Program-made: the position numbers and the translations under genes
In this document: positions 11,553 to 23,085 of the stretch, one piece after another
How positions within the stretch are numbered: the stretch's first letter is position 1
Layout of the letters: every line of letters starts with the position of its first letter
From: Vitellaria paradoxa
Lineage: Eukaryota > Streptophyta > Magnoliopsida > Ericales > Sapotaceae
Reading direction: 5' to 3'
DNA length: 64,000 nt
Assembly: GCA_019916065.1 (NCBI GenBank)
Contig: CM034244.1
Span: 23,490,471-23,554,470 of the forward strand
The notes under the pieces: generated by a model
The model's input: only the letters and a program-made list of their open reading frames with translations
What the model was told of the DNA's origin: nothing
Databases searched by the model: none

Positions 11553-11925
11553 AAAAGATTCAGTCTCGAATCGTCACCTACATCAAAAGGAGAAAGATCA
11601 AAGACGTTAAATGTAGCATTGACATTATACTTGCTTAGAAGATCCAACTTGTATGTATTGTCATTGATCTGTTCAAGGACTTGAAATGGACCATCCCCTT
11701 TAGGTTGCAACTTGGACCGCCTTTGGGCTGGAAATCTTTCCTTCCCCATATGCACCCAAACCCAATCACTAGGTTCAAAGAAAAAATACTTGCAGCTTTT
11801 GTTGGGTTTAGATGCATATTGTTCATTCTTCTTTTCTATGTGCTACTGTACACTCTCATGGAGTTTCCTCACAATTTCAAGCTTCTTCGTTTCATCAAGA
11901 CTAATCCTTGTATCTATAGTTAAAG
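11553..11925 (-). pseudogene. gypsy integrase C-terminal region
   Basis: The - strand ORF at 11522-11755 reads HMGKERFPAQRRSKLQPKG then GPFQVLEQINDNTYKLDL and NATFNVFDLSPF, the typical gypsy integrase C-terminal segment. It ends near the element's polypurine tract. It belongs with the integrase core at 17.5-18.4 kb; the gag-only element sits between the two parts. Confidence 0.88.
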
Positions 11926-11930
11926 GCAAC
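11926..11930. repeat. 5-bp target-site duplication GCAAC (left)
   Basis: GCAAC here and at 17515-17519 exactly flanks the LTR pair of the gag-only element. Confidence 0.88.
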
Positions 11931-13022
11931 TGAAATTTCGAAAGATATGCTGCTAAGGATCCCAATCAATCAAACACAATCACACACAAGGATAAATAGA
12001 AGGCGAGATATACAAAACGAGAAAACCCACAAAGGGAAACCTCAAACAAAACTTTCATTAGAATAAACAAACGTTGGTTACAAACTCAACCTCTCTATAG
12101 ATCGACTCCTCGACTCTATACTCTCGTTGACGTTTGCTCAACTCCTTGATGCACCAACTCTTCTAGCGAAAGCCCTTCGACTCCTCGAAGGCTCAACATG
12201 GAATCCTCGGTGGCTTTGCTGAATCCACAGCGATCACGAACCTCAAATCCGAACTTCTTCGAATTGAACACGAACCGTGTTGGCTAAGTTGTGGAGAGAA
12301 CGATCAATCTTTAAGGCTCACAATCTCATGTTTATTCTCTCTCTTTCTATGTGTGTTTGAACCTTGAAGATGCCCGGAAGGTATTTATAGACAAACAGAG
12401 GCGGCTAGGGTTATTGAGGTAGTGTGTAGTTGAAGTTCCAGCTTGACACCCTATCAGTATTTTGACCATATTTTTTCACTCAAAATTCAGATTGACCTAA
12501 TTTTTTTTTTTTTTTTTTTGTGTTAGAAAGAAGACTCAAAGAGCTATAACTTTCGTGTTCTAGCCGAAGCCTGAATCCGTCGTCTTCGAGGTCAAAATCG
12601 TGTTGGAAGTTGAAAACAGAAAGCTGTCACGTGAGTACCTCGCGGGAACTCGTGGGAAGGGCGCACCCGTGGCCTTCCAGCGGCCTTCCCGTAGTCTTCC
12701 CGCGACTCAGAGTGGTCTTCCAGTATGGCTTAATCTCTCTCAGCTTTTTCTCGCGGCCAACCGCGTTCTTCCCGCGTTTTTCCTGCGTTATTCAGTTTCA
12801 AACCTCTTCAGGACTTTCAAATCTCTTCAGGACTTCTAGCCACTTTGGAAACTTGATTTTCAACCTCTTCAAGACTTCTAGTCCCATTGGAAACTTGATT
12901 TTATTAGTCCTTTACACTTCTAATTGACTCAAGACTGTAGTGTCTAGCCTACACTAAGTCTAGAGATTACAAAACACTATCTTTGACCATGGATTTTCCA
13001 ATCTACAATTTTGGCCATAACA
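11931..13022 (-). repeat. 3' LTR of element A
   Basis: 1092 bp, TGAAATTTCG... to ...GGCCATAACA on the + strand. Partner copy at 16401-17514. Confidence 0.93.
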
Positions 13023-13380
13023 ATCTCCCCCTTTGGCAATTTCATGTCAAAACTCAAAAAATGAGATTACAAAAGAAAATCAATCTACACTAAGTCTTCA
13101 GTTGGCTCTTCCTTGATCAATATGTGCTGATTATAAAACCTATTTGCTGCACACTTAAACAAAACGATCAAGGCATCATGTGGAATAAATAAATAATTAA
13201 AAAATTAAATGAAACATAACAAAAAGAATGACACAAAATATTAACACACAAAGTGAAACAAAAAATTCTTCCCCTTAATTATATTCAAGCAATCTCCCCA
13301 TCTCCCCCTTAACCTATTCTCCCCCTTAACTATATCTCCCCCTTAGTTAACAAACTCAAAAGTTCTACTCTTCCCCCCCT
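13023..13380 (-). other. array of repeated polypurine tracts in element A
   Basis: On the - strand AAGGGGGAGA-like tracts recur: one next to the LTR (13023-13036) and a cluster at about 13290-13378 with at least four copies (AAGGGGGAGATA, AAGGGGGAGAAT, AAGGGGGAGATG, and a G-rich tract). Several PPT copies before the 3' LTR are a known Sirevirus trait, supporting that affiliation. Confidence 0.75.
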
Positions 13381-14348
13381 TTTTGAGATGAATTGACAAA
13401 CATGAAGGTACAATGGGTAATCTTGATCAAGTCATTCCAAGTTCTATATTCCCAAACACAAACTAAACACAAGTTCAAATTTTTGACCAAACATAAATAG
13501 TAACAAATAAGAATTTCAAGAATCACCCTACTATTTATGTCATGAGTTGTTCACACATGTCATACTAATGGTCAAATGCCTGTGAGGTGTGTGAAATAAA
13601 GTTTAAGTGCAACATGATTAATACTTTTCACATACTTGCATGAATTTCAAAATTACTCCTTTTGACTATGAATTGAATTGAGTAAGATATGCAGTGTTAG
13701 ATCTTCAACTAAATTCTCCTCAATTCATTGTTTTCAACTAAACACCAATGCGATACCAATTGAAAATATCAATGTAAGATCACCATTTTTTTTCTTTTTC
13801 TTTTTATTTGTTTTTGGCGGCTTTCACACACTTTATGGGTAGGTAGCCTTCTTCCTGTATCGTCAAACCCAGAGGATGGTTATTTTGATAACCCGCACTT
13901 CAACAGGCTAGCTTTCACTCTATCCCATATGGTAGCCCTTTCCAAGTGATTTTCATTTAATTTTTATTTAAACTCAAGAGCAACCAATAATCCAAAAAGG
14001 AGAACTTATTAAACCAATTGAGTGGTGGAAAATATTTCTCATGATGTACTAAACTTCATGCAATTACAATTGGCACACCACTACTATGACAAGTAACAAC
14101 AAAACATAGGATTCAAGTTCATCAAGTAATTCAAATTTATGACTACTATGTAGATCAACAATTTTAATCCTATGATTTTGAAGTGTGTATGAGGTGATAG
14201 AACATGCAAGAATATCACAAGGATAACATTGCACCAAAAAACTTTTTCCTATCTTAAAAAAATAAAAAGTATCTAATCTACATGAATTCATAGAACTAAG
14301 TAAAAATACAGCAGTAAAGCAAAGCCTAGTTCATGAAAAAAAATGTCT
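13381..14348 (-). other. 3' noncoding region of element A with conserved block
   Basis: No open frame of note. On the - strand 13947-13816 holds a block starting GGAAAGGGCTACCATA, continuing with TTATCAAAATAACCATC and AAGGCTACCTACCC, and ending GTGTGTGAAAGCC. Recognisable versions occur in element B (39000-38881, - strand) and element C (33790-33920, + strand). Conservation outside coding sequence suggests a role in RNA packaging, replication or processing; that is inference. Confidence 0.7.
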
Positions 14349-14924
14349 CTACATATCAAGGCTCACCCCTTCAACACTCTTAGGGGTGTGGGAGACATAT
14401 AAATCACTCTTTCTAACCCAAACAGTTCTTATTTTTGAAAAAGCATTTTGAGTCTTGGAATTGTTGGGTTTTGGACCAATGGGTTTTGAAAATTTTTTCT
14501 TTTTATCTTTCCTCACTGGCCAAGTCATGTAAGGTTTAAAATCAAGATATGACTTTTGAAACCTTAAGGGAGCAAACCTATTTGACACTTGAAAATTAGA
14601 TTTCAAAGAATTCCTATTGTCCAAATAAGATAGGGGAAGCCCATAAAGTTTGTGACAGTATGGTCTTGTGTGTCCAGGTATACCACAATGAAAACAAATA
14701 GGAACAAATTTACATTGCAAGTTAGGGGGCATACCTTTGGGCTTTTGAGAATAGGCTTTTGACATGATTACTTTTCTTTGGTTGGGGAGCTTTGACTGTT
14801 CATGGAGTAGTTGTCTTTGAGGAACTGGGGGTAGCTTTATCTCTAAGATTGACCACTTGTGTGCTTGTGTACCCAAGTTCTCTTTTGTCACGTGGGCTCC
14901 TTTGCATCCCAAGTATGTCCTCAA
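14349..14924 (-). pseudogene. element A gag, C-terminal part with second CCHC knuckle
   Basis: An open frame of 191 codons. It contains CFHCGIPGHTRPYCHKLYG, a complete CCHC zinc knuckle (C-x2-C-x4-H-x4-C) for RNA binding. The end reads TVWVRKSDL...SVEGVSLDM and stops; in full Sirevirus-like polyproteins a WV-K motif of this type sits just before the protease, so the gag is cut off about where pol would begin. It is one frame off the preceding 404-codon ORF, the shift falling near 14800. Confidence 0.85.
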
Positions 14925-16014
14925 GTTGTGAAGAAGCAGTATTTATCTTGAGTTGCATGGATTGCAGCTTACTTTGGGCATGTTTCATATCTTTTTCTTT
15001 TTGTTCCAACTTGGCCTTAAGTGCTGCTATCAACTCCTCTTGAGTTTTCTTGGTTGCTTCAAGATCTTCACGTTTGGCTTGCAATTCTTCCAGAGCAATT
15101 TTCAAACTGTCTCTCTCCCTCTTTAACATCTTGTTCTTCACTGTCAACTTTTTGTTTTGCTTGTAGAGCTTTCGACAGTCTTGATACAACTGTTCATGTG
15201 CCTCTTCAACATCTACTTCCTCATCTGAATATTCTTCAACTTCACTTTTGGAGGATTCTTCTTTCTTGCTCTTAGAAGAGGATGACTCAGCTAAATTAGA
15301 GGGGGCACTTGCCCTAACCACGAAAGCAGTATAATTCTCTAGAAAATCATCTGAAGAAGAGGAGGTACTTAACTGATCATCTGAATCATCGAGTGTTGCA
15401 TTGAGTACCTTCTTCTTGCTCTTCTTTTTTCCACAGTCTTGAGCAATGTGACCATAACCTTGGCACTCGTAGCACTTCTCACCCTTAGCCTTGTTCTCAT
15501 TTTTCTTCTTCTCCAAAGATTTCTTTCCTTTCACTTTCTCTTTCTTCTTCGTCTTTTCTTGCTTGCTATCTTTCTTTTCGAGAAATGTTTTGATTTTCTT
15601 GGTGTAGATAGCAATTTCTTTAGGAGAGGGAATTGACTCATCATTACTAGAGGAGGACTCATTTTCCTTTACCCTTTTTAGGGCAACTCCTCTAGAATTT
15701 GGTTTGATCATGTTGGCTTCATAAGTCTGCAGGGAGCCAACTAAATCATGTACTCTCATTGAATCAACATCCCTGGCCTTTTCAATAGCTGTAACTTTGG
15801 CTTGAAAGGACGTAGGTAAGGATAAGAGAATCTTACTTACAATCTTTCGGTTAGGAATCGGTTCTCCAAAGTTGAAGCTTGTATTGACGATGTCGCTGAG
15901 CTTCACATAAAAGCTATCAAATAGTTCATCTTCAGACATCTTCAACTTTTCAAACTCGGAGGTTATCTTCTGGAACTTGGACTTCTTAACAATGGAATTT
16001 CCTTCATGAGTCAA
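14800..16014 (-). pseudogene. element A gag, central part: UBN2-type domain, first knuckle, coiled coil
   Basis: 404 codons. Residues about 1-110 are the UBN2-type gag domain (LKMSEDELFDSFYVKLSDI, ILLSLPTSFQAKVTAIEKARD). A Lys-rich linker follows, then CYECQGYGHIAQDCGKKK, a complete CCHC knuckle near residue 180. Residues about 225-270 are Ser/Glu-rich and 270-370 form a long Lys/Glu coiled coil, both typical of Sirevirus gag. The ORF start is artificial: a single TAG at 16026-16028, probably replacing Trp, separates it from the N-terminal part. Well preserved relative to the surrounding elements. Confidence 0.9.
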
Positions 16015-16026
16015 TTCGAGGATCTT

Positions 16027-16344
16027 CTAAGCTTCTTTTGCAATCTCATAACTTGAGATTCGCCTAAACTCATCCGCGGAGACTACACAGAAAATAGAAC
16101 TTAAGGCTTTGTAATTCCATTCTGCCTTTTCCTGCTCTACCATGGTCCACAAATCCATAGACTTCTCAACAATCACGTTGTCGACAGAATGAGTTGGTTT
16201 TACCCAACCTTTTTCAATAGCCAGCCAAACATTGGCATTTAATGAGATTATATGAGCTCTCATTCGAACCTTCCAATGAGCGTAATTGGTGCCATCAAAC
16301 AACGGAGGTCTCATGCTCAAACCGCCTTCTCTAGGAGGATCCAT
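16027..16344 (-). pseudogene. element A gag, N-terminal part
   Basis: 105 codons starting MDPPREGGLSMRPPLFDGTN, then YAHWKVRMRAHI, the classic copia/Sirevirus gag opening, followed by SADEFRRISSYEIAKEA. The stop after IAKEA falls where relatives have Trp. The start lies 43 bp inside the PBS, a normal leader length, so this ATG is likely the true start. Confidence 0.88.
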
Positions 16345-16386
16345 TAGAAAATAACAAGATCATGTTTTGTTCTCAAAAACGTACTG

Positions 16387-16398
16387 GCTCTGATACCA
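16387..16398 (-). other. primer-binding site of element A
   Basis: On the - strand TGGTATCAGAGC, a perfect initiator tRNA-Met complement, lies 2 bp inside the LTR end. Confidence 0.9.
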
Positions 16399-16400
16399 AT

Positions 16401-17514
16401 TGAAATTTCGAAAGATATGCTGCTAAGGATCCCAATCAATTAAACACAATCACACACAATGATAAATAGAACGCAGGATATACAAAAACGAGGAAACCCA
16501 CAAAGGGAAACCTCAAACAAAACTTTCATTAGAATAAACAAACGTTGGTTACAAACTCAACCTCTCTATAGATCGACTCCTCGACTCTATACTCTCGTTG
16601 ATGTTTGCTCAACTCCTCAATGCACCAACTCTTCTAGCAAAAGCCCTTTGACTCCTCGAATGCTCAACACAGAATCCTCGATAGCTTTGCTGAACCACAG
16701 CGATCACAAACCTCAAATCCGAACTTCTTCGGATTGAACACAAACCGTGTTGGCTAAGTTGTGGAGAGAACGATCAATCTTTAAGGCTCACAATCTCATG
16801 TGTATTCTCTCTCTTTCTATGTGTGTTTGAACCTTGAAGATGCCTGGAAGGTATTTATAGACAAACAGAGGCGGCTAAGGCTATTGAGGTAGTGTGTAGT
16901 TGAAGTTCCAGCTTGACACCCTGTTAGTATTTTGACCATATTGTTTCACTCAAAATTCAGATTGACCTAATTTTTTTTGCGTTGGAAAGAAGACTCAAAG
17001 AGCTACAAGTTTCGTGTTTTAGCTGAAGTTGAATCCGTCGTCTTCGAGGTCAAAATCACATTGGAAGTTGAAAACAGAAAGCTGTCACGTGGGTACCTCA
17101 GTGGGAACTCGCGGGTACCTCATGGGAACTCGCGGGAAGGGCGCACCCACAGCCTTCCAGTGCCCTTCTAGAGGCCTTCTCGCGGTCTTCTCGCGACTCA
17201 GAGCGGTCTTCTGGCATGGCTTAATCTCTCTCGATTTTTTCCCGTGGCCAACCACGTTCTTCCCATGTTTTTCCTGCGTTATTCAGTTCCGAACCTCTTT
17301 AGGACTTCCAAATCTCTTCAGGACTTCTAGCCACTTTGGAAACTTGATTTTCAACCTCTTCAAGACTCCTAGTCCCTTTGGAAACTTGATTTTCTTAGTC
17401 CTTTGCACTTCTAATTGACTCAAGACTGTAGTGTCTTAGCCTACACTAAGTCTAGAGATTACAAAACACTATCTTTGACTATGGATTTGCCAATCTACAA
17501 TTTTGGCCGTAACA
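16401..17514 (-). repeat. 5' LTR of element A
   Basis: 1114 bp, TGAAATTTCG... to ...GGCCGTAACA on the + strand. A TATA-like GGTATTTATAG (- strand CTATAAATACC, near 16850-16860) marks the likely promoter of the element. Confidence 0.92.
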
Positions 17515-17519
17515 GCAAC

Positions 17520-18422
17520 AAATCTAAAGGAATTAGTGGATTACACCCATAAACAATTTCAAATGGTAATGATCAATAGTAGAATGCACACTTCTATTAT
17601 ATGCAAACTTAATAAATGGCAAACACTCCTTCCAAATTTTCAAGTTCTTTTGAATGATAGTACACAATAAGGTAGTTAAAGTCCCATTCACTACTTCTGT
17701 TTGTCCATTCGTTTGTGGATGACAAGTAGTTGAAAACAACAATTTAGTTCCCAACTTTCCCCATGATACCTTTTAAAAGTAACTTAGGAACTTAATACCT
17801 CGATCTGAAACAATATTCCTAGGAACACCATGGAGTTGTAGTCTCTCTCTAAAGAACAAATCCGCAATATTAGTTGCATCATTGGTATTGTGATGAAATG
17901 TGCCATATGAGAAAATCTATCTACAACCACAAAAATTGAATCTTTACTCTTTTTTGCCTTAGGTAAACCTAAGACAAAGTCCATGAAAATGTGTAGCCAA
18001 GGTTCACTAAGTACAAGCAAAGGAGTATACAACCCATGTGGTAAGAACTTAGATTTTGCTTGCTTACACGTGATACAATGTTACACACTCTTTCCACATC
18101 ACATTTCACCTTAGGCCAAGAAAAAATGTTCATGCAACACTTTTAAAGTCTTCCTTATGCCAAAATGACTCATCAAACCTCCCCCGTGTGCTTCACGCAC
18201 AAGCAGCTCACACATGAAGCTATTAGGTACACAAAGTTTATTCTCTCTAAATAAGTACCCATCAAGCCTATAAAATTTTCCAAAAGCTGTTTTCTCACAT
18301 GCCTCATGCATACTAGCAAAGTCATTATTATTGTCATATAAGTCTTTAGTATAATCAAAACCCAATAACCTTGCAATTAAAGTAGTAAGAAGAACGTACC
18401 TTCTAGATAGAGTATTAGCCAC
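17520..18422 (-). pseudogene. gypsy integrase, zinc-binding and core
   Basis: From high to low: [28 protein letters not shown] (18111-18422), the HHCC-region start; [20 protein letters not shown] with [15 protein letters not shown] (17784-18032), the first catalytic Asp region; and [19 protein letters not shown] with [12 protein letters not shown] (17533-17754), the Glu region. Frames shift between the three pieces. It stops where element A was inserted and continues as the C-terminal piece at 11.5-11.9 kb. Confidence 0.9.
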
Positions 18423-18900
18423 AATATTTTCCTTACCTTGCTTGTACTTGATGACATATGGAAAGAACTCAATGAATTCTATTCACTTGGCATGTTTTCT
18501 ATTAAGCTTACTTTGTCCTTTCAAGTGCTTTAAGGACTTGTGGTTCGTGTGGATAACGAATTCTTTCAGCCTTAGGTAATGTTGCCAAGTCTCAAATGCT
18601 TTAACACACGCATAAATCTTCTTGTCATATGTTAGGTTGTTCAAGGCTACCCCGTTTAGCTTTTCACTAAAATAGGCTATTGGTCGCTTCTCCTGCATCA
18701 AAACAGCTCCAATACCTATTCTTGAGGCATCACATTTAATCTCAAATGTTTTAGAAAAGTTAGGCAATGCTAGCAAAGGTGCAGAACATAGTTTTTCTTT
18801 AATCAAATTCAATTGCATGCTCTTGCTCACTACCCCATTTAAAACTAATAGATTTTTTGCCAATCTTAGTTAGTGGTGTAGTTAGTGTACTGAAATCCTT
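18423..18900 (-). pseudogene. gypsy RNase H
   Basis: The - strand ORF 18483-18863 reads [72 protein letters not shown] and stops just before the NxxADTLSRRY end seen at 18400-18420. Second catalytic Asp in HTDH is Asn here (HTNHKSL). Confidence 0.9.
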
Positions 18901-19680
18901 GACACAATGTCTATGAAAACTAGCCAAACCATGAAAACTTTTTACCTTAGAAATTGACTTAGGCGCTGGCCATTCTTTGATAGCCTTCACGTTTTCTTCA
19001 TCCATGTCTATACCTTTTGCACTAACAACATAGCTAAAAAACACAACTTTATATTCATGCAAAAAGTATATATATATATTTTTTAAGTTGGCATACAGTT
19101 TTTCTTTTCTCAAATCATCAAGCATACAATGCAAATGGTTAATATGCTCATCTAAGTTTTTTTAACTGTACACCAAGATATTATCAAAATAGACTACAAC
19201 AAATTTGCCTATAAATGCACGCAATACATGATTCTTCAATCTCATAAATGTCCTCGGTGCATTAGAGAGACTAAATAGCATAAGCAACCACTCATATAGC
19301 CCATATTTAGTCTTAAAGGCAGTTTTCTATTCATCTCCCTCTTTCATCCTAATCTGATGATATCTACTTTTGAAATCAATTTTTGTAAAGATAATTGATC
19401 CATGCAACTCATCTAACATGTCATCTATCTTGGGAGTTGGAAATCTATACTTTACCGTAATGTTGTTGATAGCTTTGCAATCGACATGTCTTCTAAGATC
19501 CATCCTTCTTAGGCACAAGTAGCACAGGAACCTTGCATGGACTCAAGCTGTCCCTCAAGTACCCCTTAGCCAGCAACTTCTCAACTTGCCTTTGAAGCTC
19601 CTGTGTCTCCTCTAGATTACTCCTATAGGCTATTGGTTGGGAATTGTTGCTCCAAGCACGAAATTAATTTGATGTTCTAT
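18901..19680 (-). pseudogene. gypsy reverse transcriptase
   Basis: Pieces in several frames: [20 protein letters not shown] and [20 protein letters not shown] with [13 protein letters not shown] (19327-19518), then LDDLRKEKLYANLK and VSAKGIDMDEENVKAIKEWP with FHGLASFHRHCVKDFS (18880-19134). The catalytic YFDD box region near 19180-19200 is out of frame. Nonfunctional. Confidence 0.9.
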
Positions 19681-20340
19681 TCTTCTGATGGGTGGTAACC
19701 CACTAAGAACATCATCAAGCAATACATCCTTATATTCTTACAACAAAGAAACTGCAACACTAGGCAAAGATTTGTCAAGATCATTAGTATTAAAACATGC
19801 CTCTTTGTACAAAAGTACAAACATAGGCTGGCTAGTATAAAAAGCACTCTTGACATCACTCTCCTTGGCATAAAAGCTCACTTGGCTTTTCTATTTTTCT
19901 CTCACTCGCTTCTTTGTTTTTCTCTCATTCTCTCTATTTTTTTTTTTTTTTTTTTTTTTTTTTTGCACTCTCAGCTTCTCTTACATTTTTATTCTCACTC
20001 TTTTTCTTTTTTGCACTCAGCCTATCTTGCATTTTCATTCTCACTCTCTTTCTTTTTTCTCACTTTCAACTTCACCTACTCCCCTTAACTCAGTCTCTCT
20101 CTTGTTAACTTCAATTGGTCTTCATATACTTGCTTTGCGGTCAATGGTGCAAGGGTAGTGGATTTGTTATCTTTTACAAAAGAGTACCTATTCTTGAACC
20201 TATCATGAATGACCTTCCTATCAAACTATCAAGATTTGCCCAATAATGCGTGACCTGCATGCATGGGAACAACATCACAAAGCACTTCATCACTAAACTT
20301 CCCAATTGAAAAAGAAACTGCCATTTGTTTATTTACCCTT
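19681..20340 (-). other. degenerate protease-RT linker with a poly-T/pyrimidine tract
   Basis: Between protease and RT the - strand is degenerate. A long T run (about 19938-19964) and a CT-rich stretch to about 20100 create low-complexity + strand ORFs that are not genes. Protease C-terminal LVGYHPSEE-like codons are visible near 19680. Confidence 0.5.
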
Positions 20341-20760
20341 ATTTCACCACACTCATTGCAACTTGTATGGCCTGGGGTGTTTTATAGTAGGCAAGTTTAA
20401 TTTTTCAGCTAAAGTAGTGATAGCTACATTGGTGCGACTACCCCCATTGATAATCATGCTACATACCTTGTTATTGAAGTGGCATCTAGTATGAAAGATG
20501 TTTTCACTTTGCTGCTCCAATCCATCCTCCTTGATTTGAGCACTCAATGCGCACTTAGCCACAAGTGTTTCACCCTCAACTGGATATTCAACACCATCAT
20601 CACTAGTATCCTCAAGTAGCGGTATTTGATCATCTTCAATATCACTTTCGGTTTCCACTTCCCATTATCACGCAAGATCGAAGCTCTTTTGTTTAGACAT
20701 TGAAAAGCTATGTGTCCTGTTCCTAAACAACAAAAAAACATTTGATATTACGATGATGAG
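20341..20760 (-). pseudogene. gypsy zinc knuckle and protease start
   Basis: FCCLGTGHIAFQCLNKR (about 20690-20745) is a gag zinc knuckle with intact Cys-His spacing at its core. The ORF 20353-20658 then gives an acidic linker (ESDIEDDQIPLLED) and TRCHFNNKVCSMIINGGSR followed by TNVAITTLAEKLNLPTIKHP, the gypsy protease. The active site reads NGGS where DGGS is expected. Confidence 0.88.
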
Positions 20761-21831
20761 TTGGTTGGGAATCAAATTTACCTCTATTTTTGGTGGACAT
20801 ATCTTCCTTGCCCTTAGGTAGTTTGATCTTGGCCTTAGAAACAGCCCTATCATCCTTCATCCAATTCGGTTTCCACAAAGAAGATGAACAAGAATTTTGG
20901 CTTGGCATTAAACTACCCTTTCTCTTGAGTTACCGCTCCACCTTCATAGCCATATGCACCATAGCTTCTAATTCTACATAGTGTTATAACTCCACAACAT
21001 TTGCTATTTCATGGTTTAAACCATTCAGAAATCTCGCCATAGTAGCTTCCTTATCTTCCTCTGCATTTGCCCAAACCATAGCTGCTTCCATCTCCTAATG
21101 GTAATCTTCCACACTCTTAGAACCTTGAGTAAGGCTCTGCAACTTCTAAAATAGGTCCCTATAGTAATGGCTAGGGATGAATCTTCTCCTCATGACATCC
21201 TTTATCTCTCCCCAAGTCTCAATTGGTTTCTCATGATTTCTCTATCTATTCACCACAAGTTGATCCCACCATATGATTGCATGGTCAGTAAACTCTATCA
21301 CAGCTAACTTCACCATTTTTTCTTCAAAGTAATTGTGACAATAAAAAATCAGCTCTACTTTCTTCTCTCACTCTAGATAAACTTTTGGTTTATTTCTCCC
21401 TTAAAAAGAGTAAGTCTTCACTTTAATACTCCCAAGGTTCCTGTCTACGACATCACGACCTTTGTTATTCTTTTGAAACCCCCTATCATGCCTATCACAC
21501 CTTTGCCCAAATTTGCCATATCGGTCATTAATGCTTGATCATTTTCTTCTTCATGTTCATCATCAAAGTCATCGATGTGTATGGGAGCACGCCTCTTTTG
21601 CCTTCTAGCATTAGGAAAATTTTGGGGATGTTTCCTTTGCAAGTTAGCAATAGCAATCTCTTGCCTATCCATCCAATCTCTTATCTTACCAAACACCATA
21701 TTTATACACTCAAACTGTTGTTGCATTGCTTGGAACACAAAGAACGAATTCTCCTTTTCAACCTTGGGTGATGATTCGTCTTTTGAAGACATATTCAATA
21801 GCTGCAAAAAAAGGTTAATAATAAACTTCAC
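20761..21831 (-). pseudogene. gypsy gag
   Basis: The N-terminal ORF 21445-21831 is acidic with an RRQKRRAPIHIDDFDDEHEEEND stretch. Degenerate frames below contain IIWWDQLVV (about 21255-21280), RRRFIPSHYYRDL (about 21165-21200) and GSKSVEDYH (about 21100-21130), the retrotransposon-gag pattern W-x-L...RF-P-Y...SVxxY. Many stops. Confidence 0.82.
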
Positions 21832-22436
21832 ACACTCGCTTACATGTTTGCACTCAAAGATATGTCACTCTACTCGTGTTTCACTCTCAATTTGGCTTTT
21901 TTTCTCGATGATGATCTCACACACTGAAATCAGATTGTAGTGTTTAGACCACAGAAACTCAAGAAACGAGAAGAAAGAACAAGAAACAAAAAGGAGTTCA
22001 GGAATAAAGACTGAAAATTGAATATAGGTCTGGTCTAAAATTAAATTGAATATGAAAAGATGAAATTTAGTACCCAGAACTATTTCGAATGAAAAATTAA
22101 ACACCAAATATCAATAAAGAGTGACTTACTTGAAGAATAATAAAACAAAACAATTTTAGAATCTGAGCATAATTTTTTTTGGTCTATATATTGAACACAA
22201 AGAAACTTAAGAGATACAAAAACCCTAGTTTGTCTTTTCTTTTTTTTTTTTTTTTTGATTCGATTTAGTGTGAAGAACTAATGCAAAATAGATGTGATGA
22301 AAAAAGTTTATGAAAACGAAAAGAAATGAAAACGAAACAAAGAAGAACGAAAAGGAACGAAAAGAAACGAAAATGAAACAAAGAAGAACGAAAAGAACAT
22401 GAAATTAAAGATAGCAAATTTGATTTTAGAGCCAAA
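21832..22436 (-). other. 5' leader of the - strand gypsy
   Basis: No coding sequence supported between PBS and gag. It contains a purine-rich GAAACGAAAA repeat zone (about 22317-22400) and a T run (about 22240-22257). The + and - ORFs here are low-complexity shadows. Confidence 0.55.
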
Positions 22437-22448
22437 GCTCTGATACCA
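22437..22448 (-). other. primer-binding site of the - strand gypsy
   Basis: On the - strand TGGTATCAGAGC, a perfect initiator tRNA-Met complement, lies 2 bp inside the LTR. Confidence 0.9.
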
Positions 22449-22450
22449 AA

Positions 22451-23080
22451 TGATGCGAATGCTAAAGGACGAACCTTAGAACTCAGAATCAAAATTGGAA
22501 TACTTACCCCAAAAAAGTTAAAATCAGATTAAGAACCCTGACCCAATGATTGCTCGAATCAAGAGTCGAAGGTATAAGGTTTGAACGCCACAAAGATGGA
22601 ATCTTTGATAAGTTCTGAAAGTTCTCTTTATCTCATATAATGTACAAACTAATTTGCCTATAAAAGATGTCTTTCACGCCATGTATAGCTTACGTAAAGA
22701 GACCTTAAAGAAACTCTAATTTAATTAAACCCCAATTTAATCAATGTCTAAAACTAGGCATGGGCTTAAGTTAATTAATGTCTAACCCATATCAAATGAA
22801 ACATACATACAAATAATTTAAACATAAAGTCCAATTTGAATAAGCCTTGTATATTCATCCCCATTAAATGGCTCCATCTTTTGCTTGGATCACACGGATT
22901 AAGGCTTGATCTTCCTTCGAGCCTAGCTTTATACTTGACGCCACCTTAAAAGAAGTTCTTGAAGCTTGCTTGGTCCAAATGTTATGAATCAGTCCATTTA
23001 ATGCCTCTTTAATCTTTTTAGTCCTCACCCCTATAATTGGTCCAACTGGCATATGCAATGGATTTTGTTGATTCTCATCA
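22451..23080 (-). repeat. 5' LTR of the - strand gypsy
   Basis: 630 bp with TG...CA ends, homologous to 10845-11537. By eye about 15 percent of positions differ in the first 120 bp. Confidence 0.9.
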
Positions 23081-23085
23081 CTTTA
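23081..23085. repeat. 5-bp target-site duplication CTTTA (right)
   Basis: Pairs with 10840-10844. Confidence 0.85.

Larger units (their letters stand above)
11931..17514 (-). mobile_element. gag-only (nonautonomous) Sirevirus-like LTR retrotransposon, element A
   Basis: Two LTRs of about 1.1 kb (11931-13022 and 16401-17514) are flanked by the duplication GCAAC. The initiator-Met PBS abuts the right LTR and polypurine tracts abut the left. The 3.4-kb interior codes only for a gag of about 640 residues; no protease, integrase, RT or RNase H is present. The two LTRs look about 95 percent alike by eye, so it is the youngest layer of the nest. It must have moved using enzymes of another element. 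Two related elements lie at 31.2-35.7 and 36.2-42.3 kb. Confidence 0.93.
10845..23080 (-). mobile_element. Ty3/gypsy retrotransposon on the - strand, split by a gag-only element
   Basis: LTRs at 10845-11537 and 22451-23080 (both TG...CA) are flanked by the perfect duplication CTTTA. PBS lies beside the right LTR and the polypurine tract beside the left, fixing the - orientation. Domains from high to low coordinates are gag, zinc knuckle, protease, RT, RNase H, integrase and integrase C-terminus. A 5.6-kb element (11931-17514, TSD GCAAC) interrupts integrase. Stops and shifts throughout. The LTRs differ more than those of the inner element, fitting an older insertion. Confidence 0.95.

Noticed and set aside
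14792..15636. Several Ser/Leu-rich + strand ORFs
   Set aside because: Antisense of the Lys/Glu coiled-coil gag of element A.
19882..20108. Phe/Ser-rich + strand ORFs resembling membrane proteins
   Set aside because: They come from a long T run and CT-rich low-complexity sequence inside the decayed gypsy.
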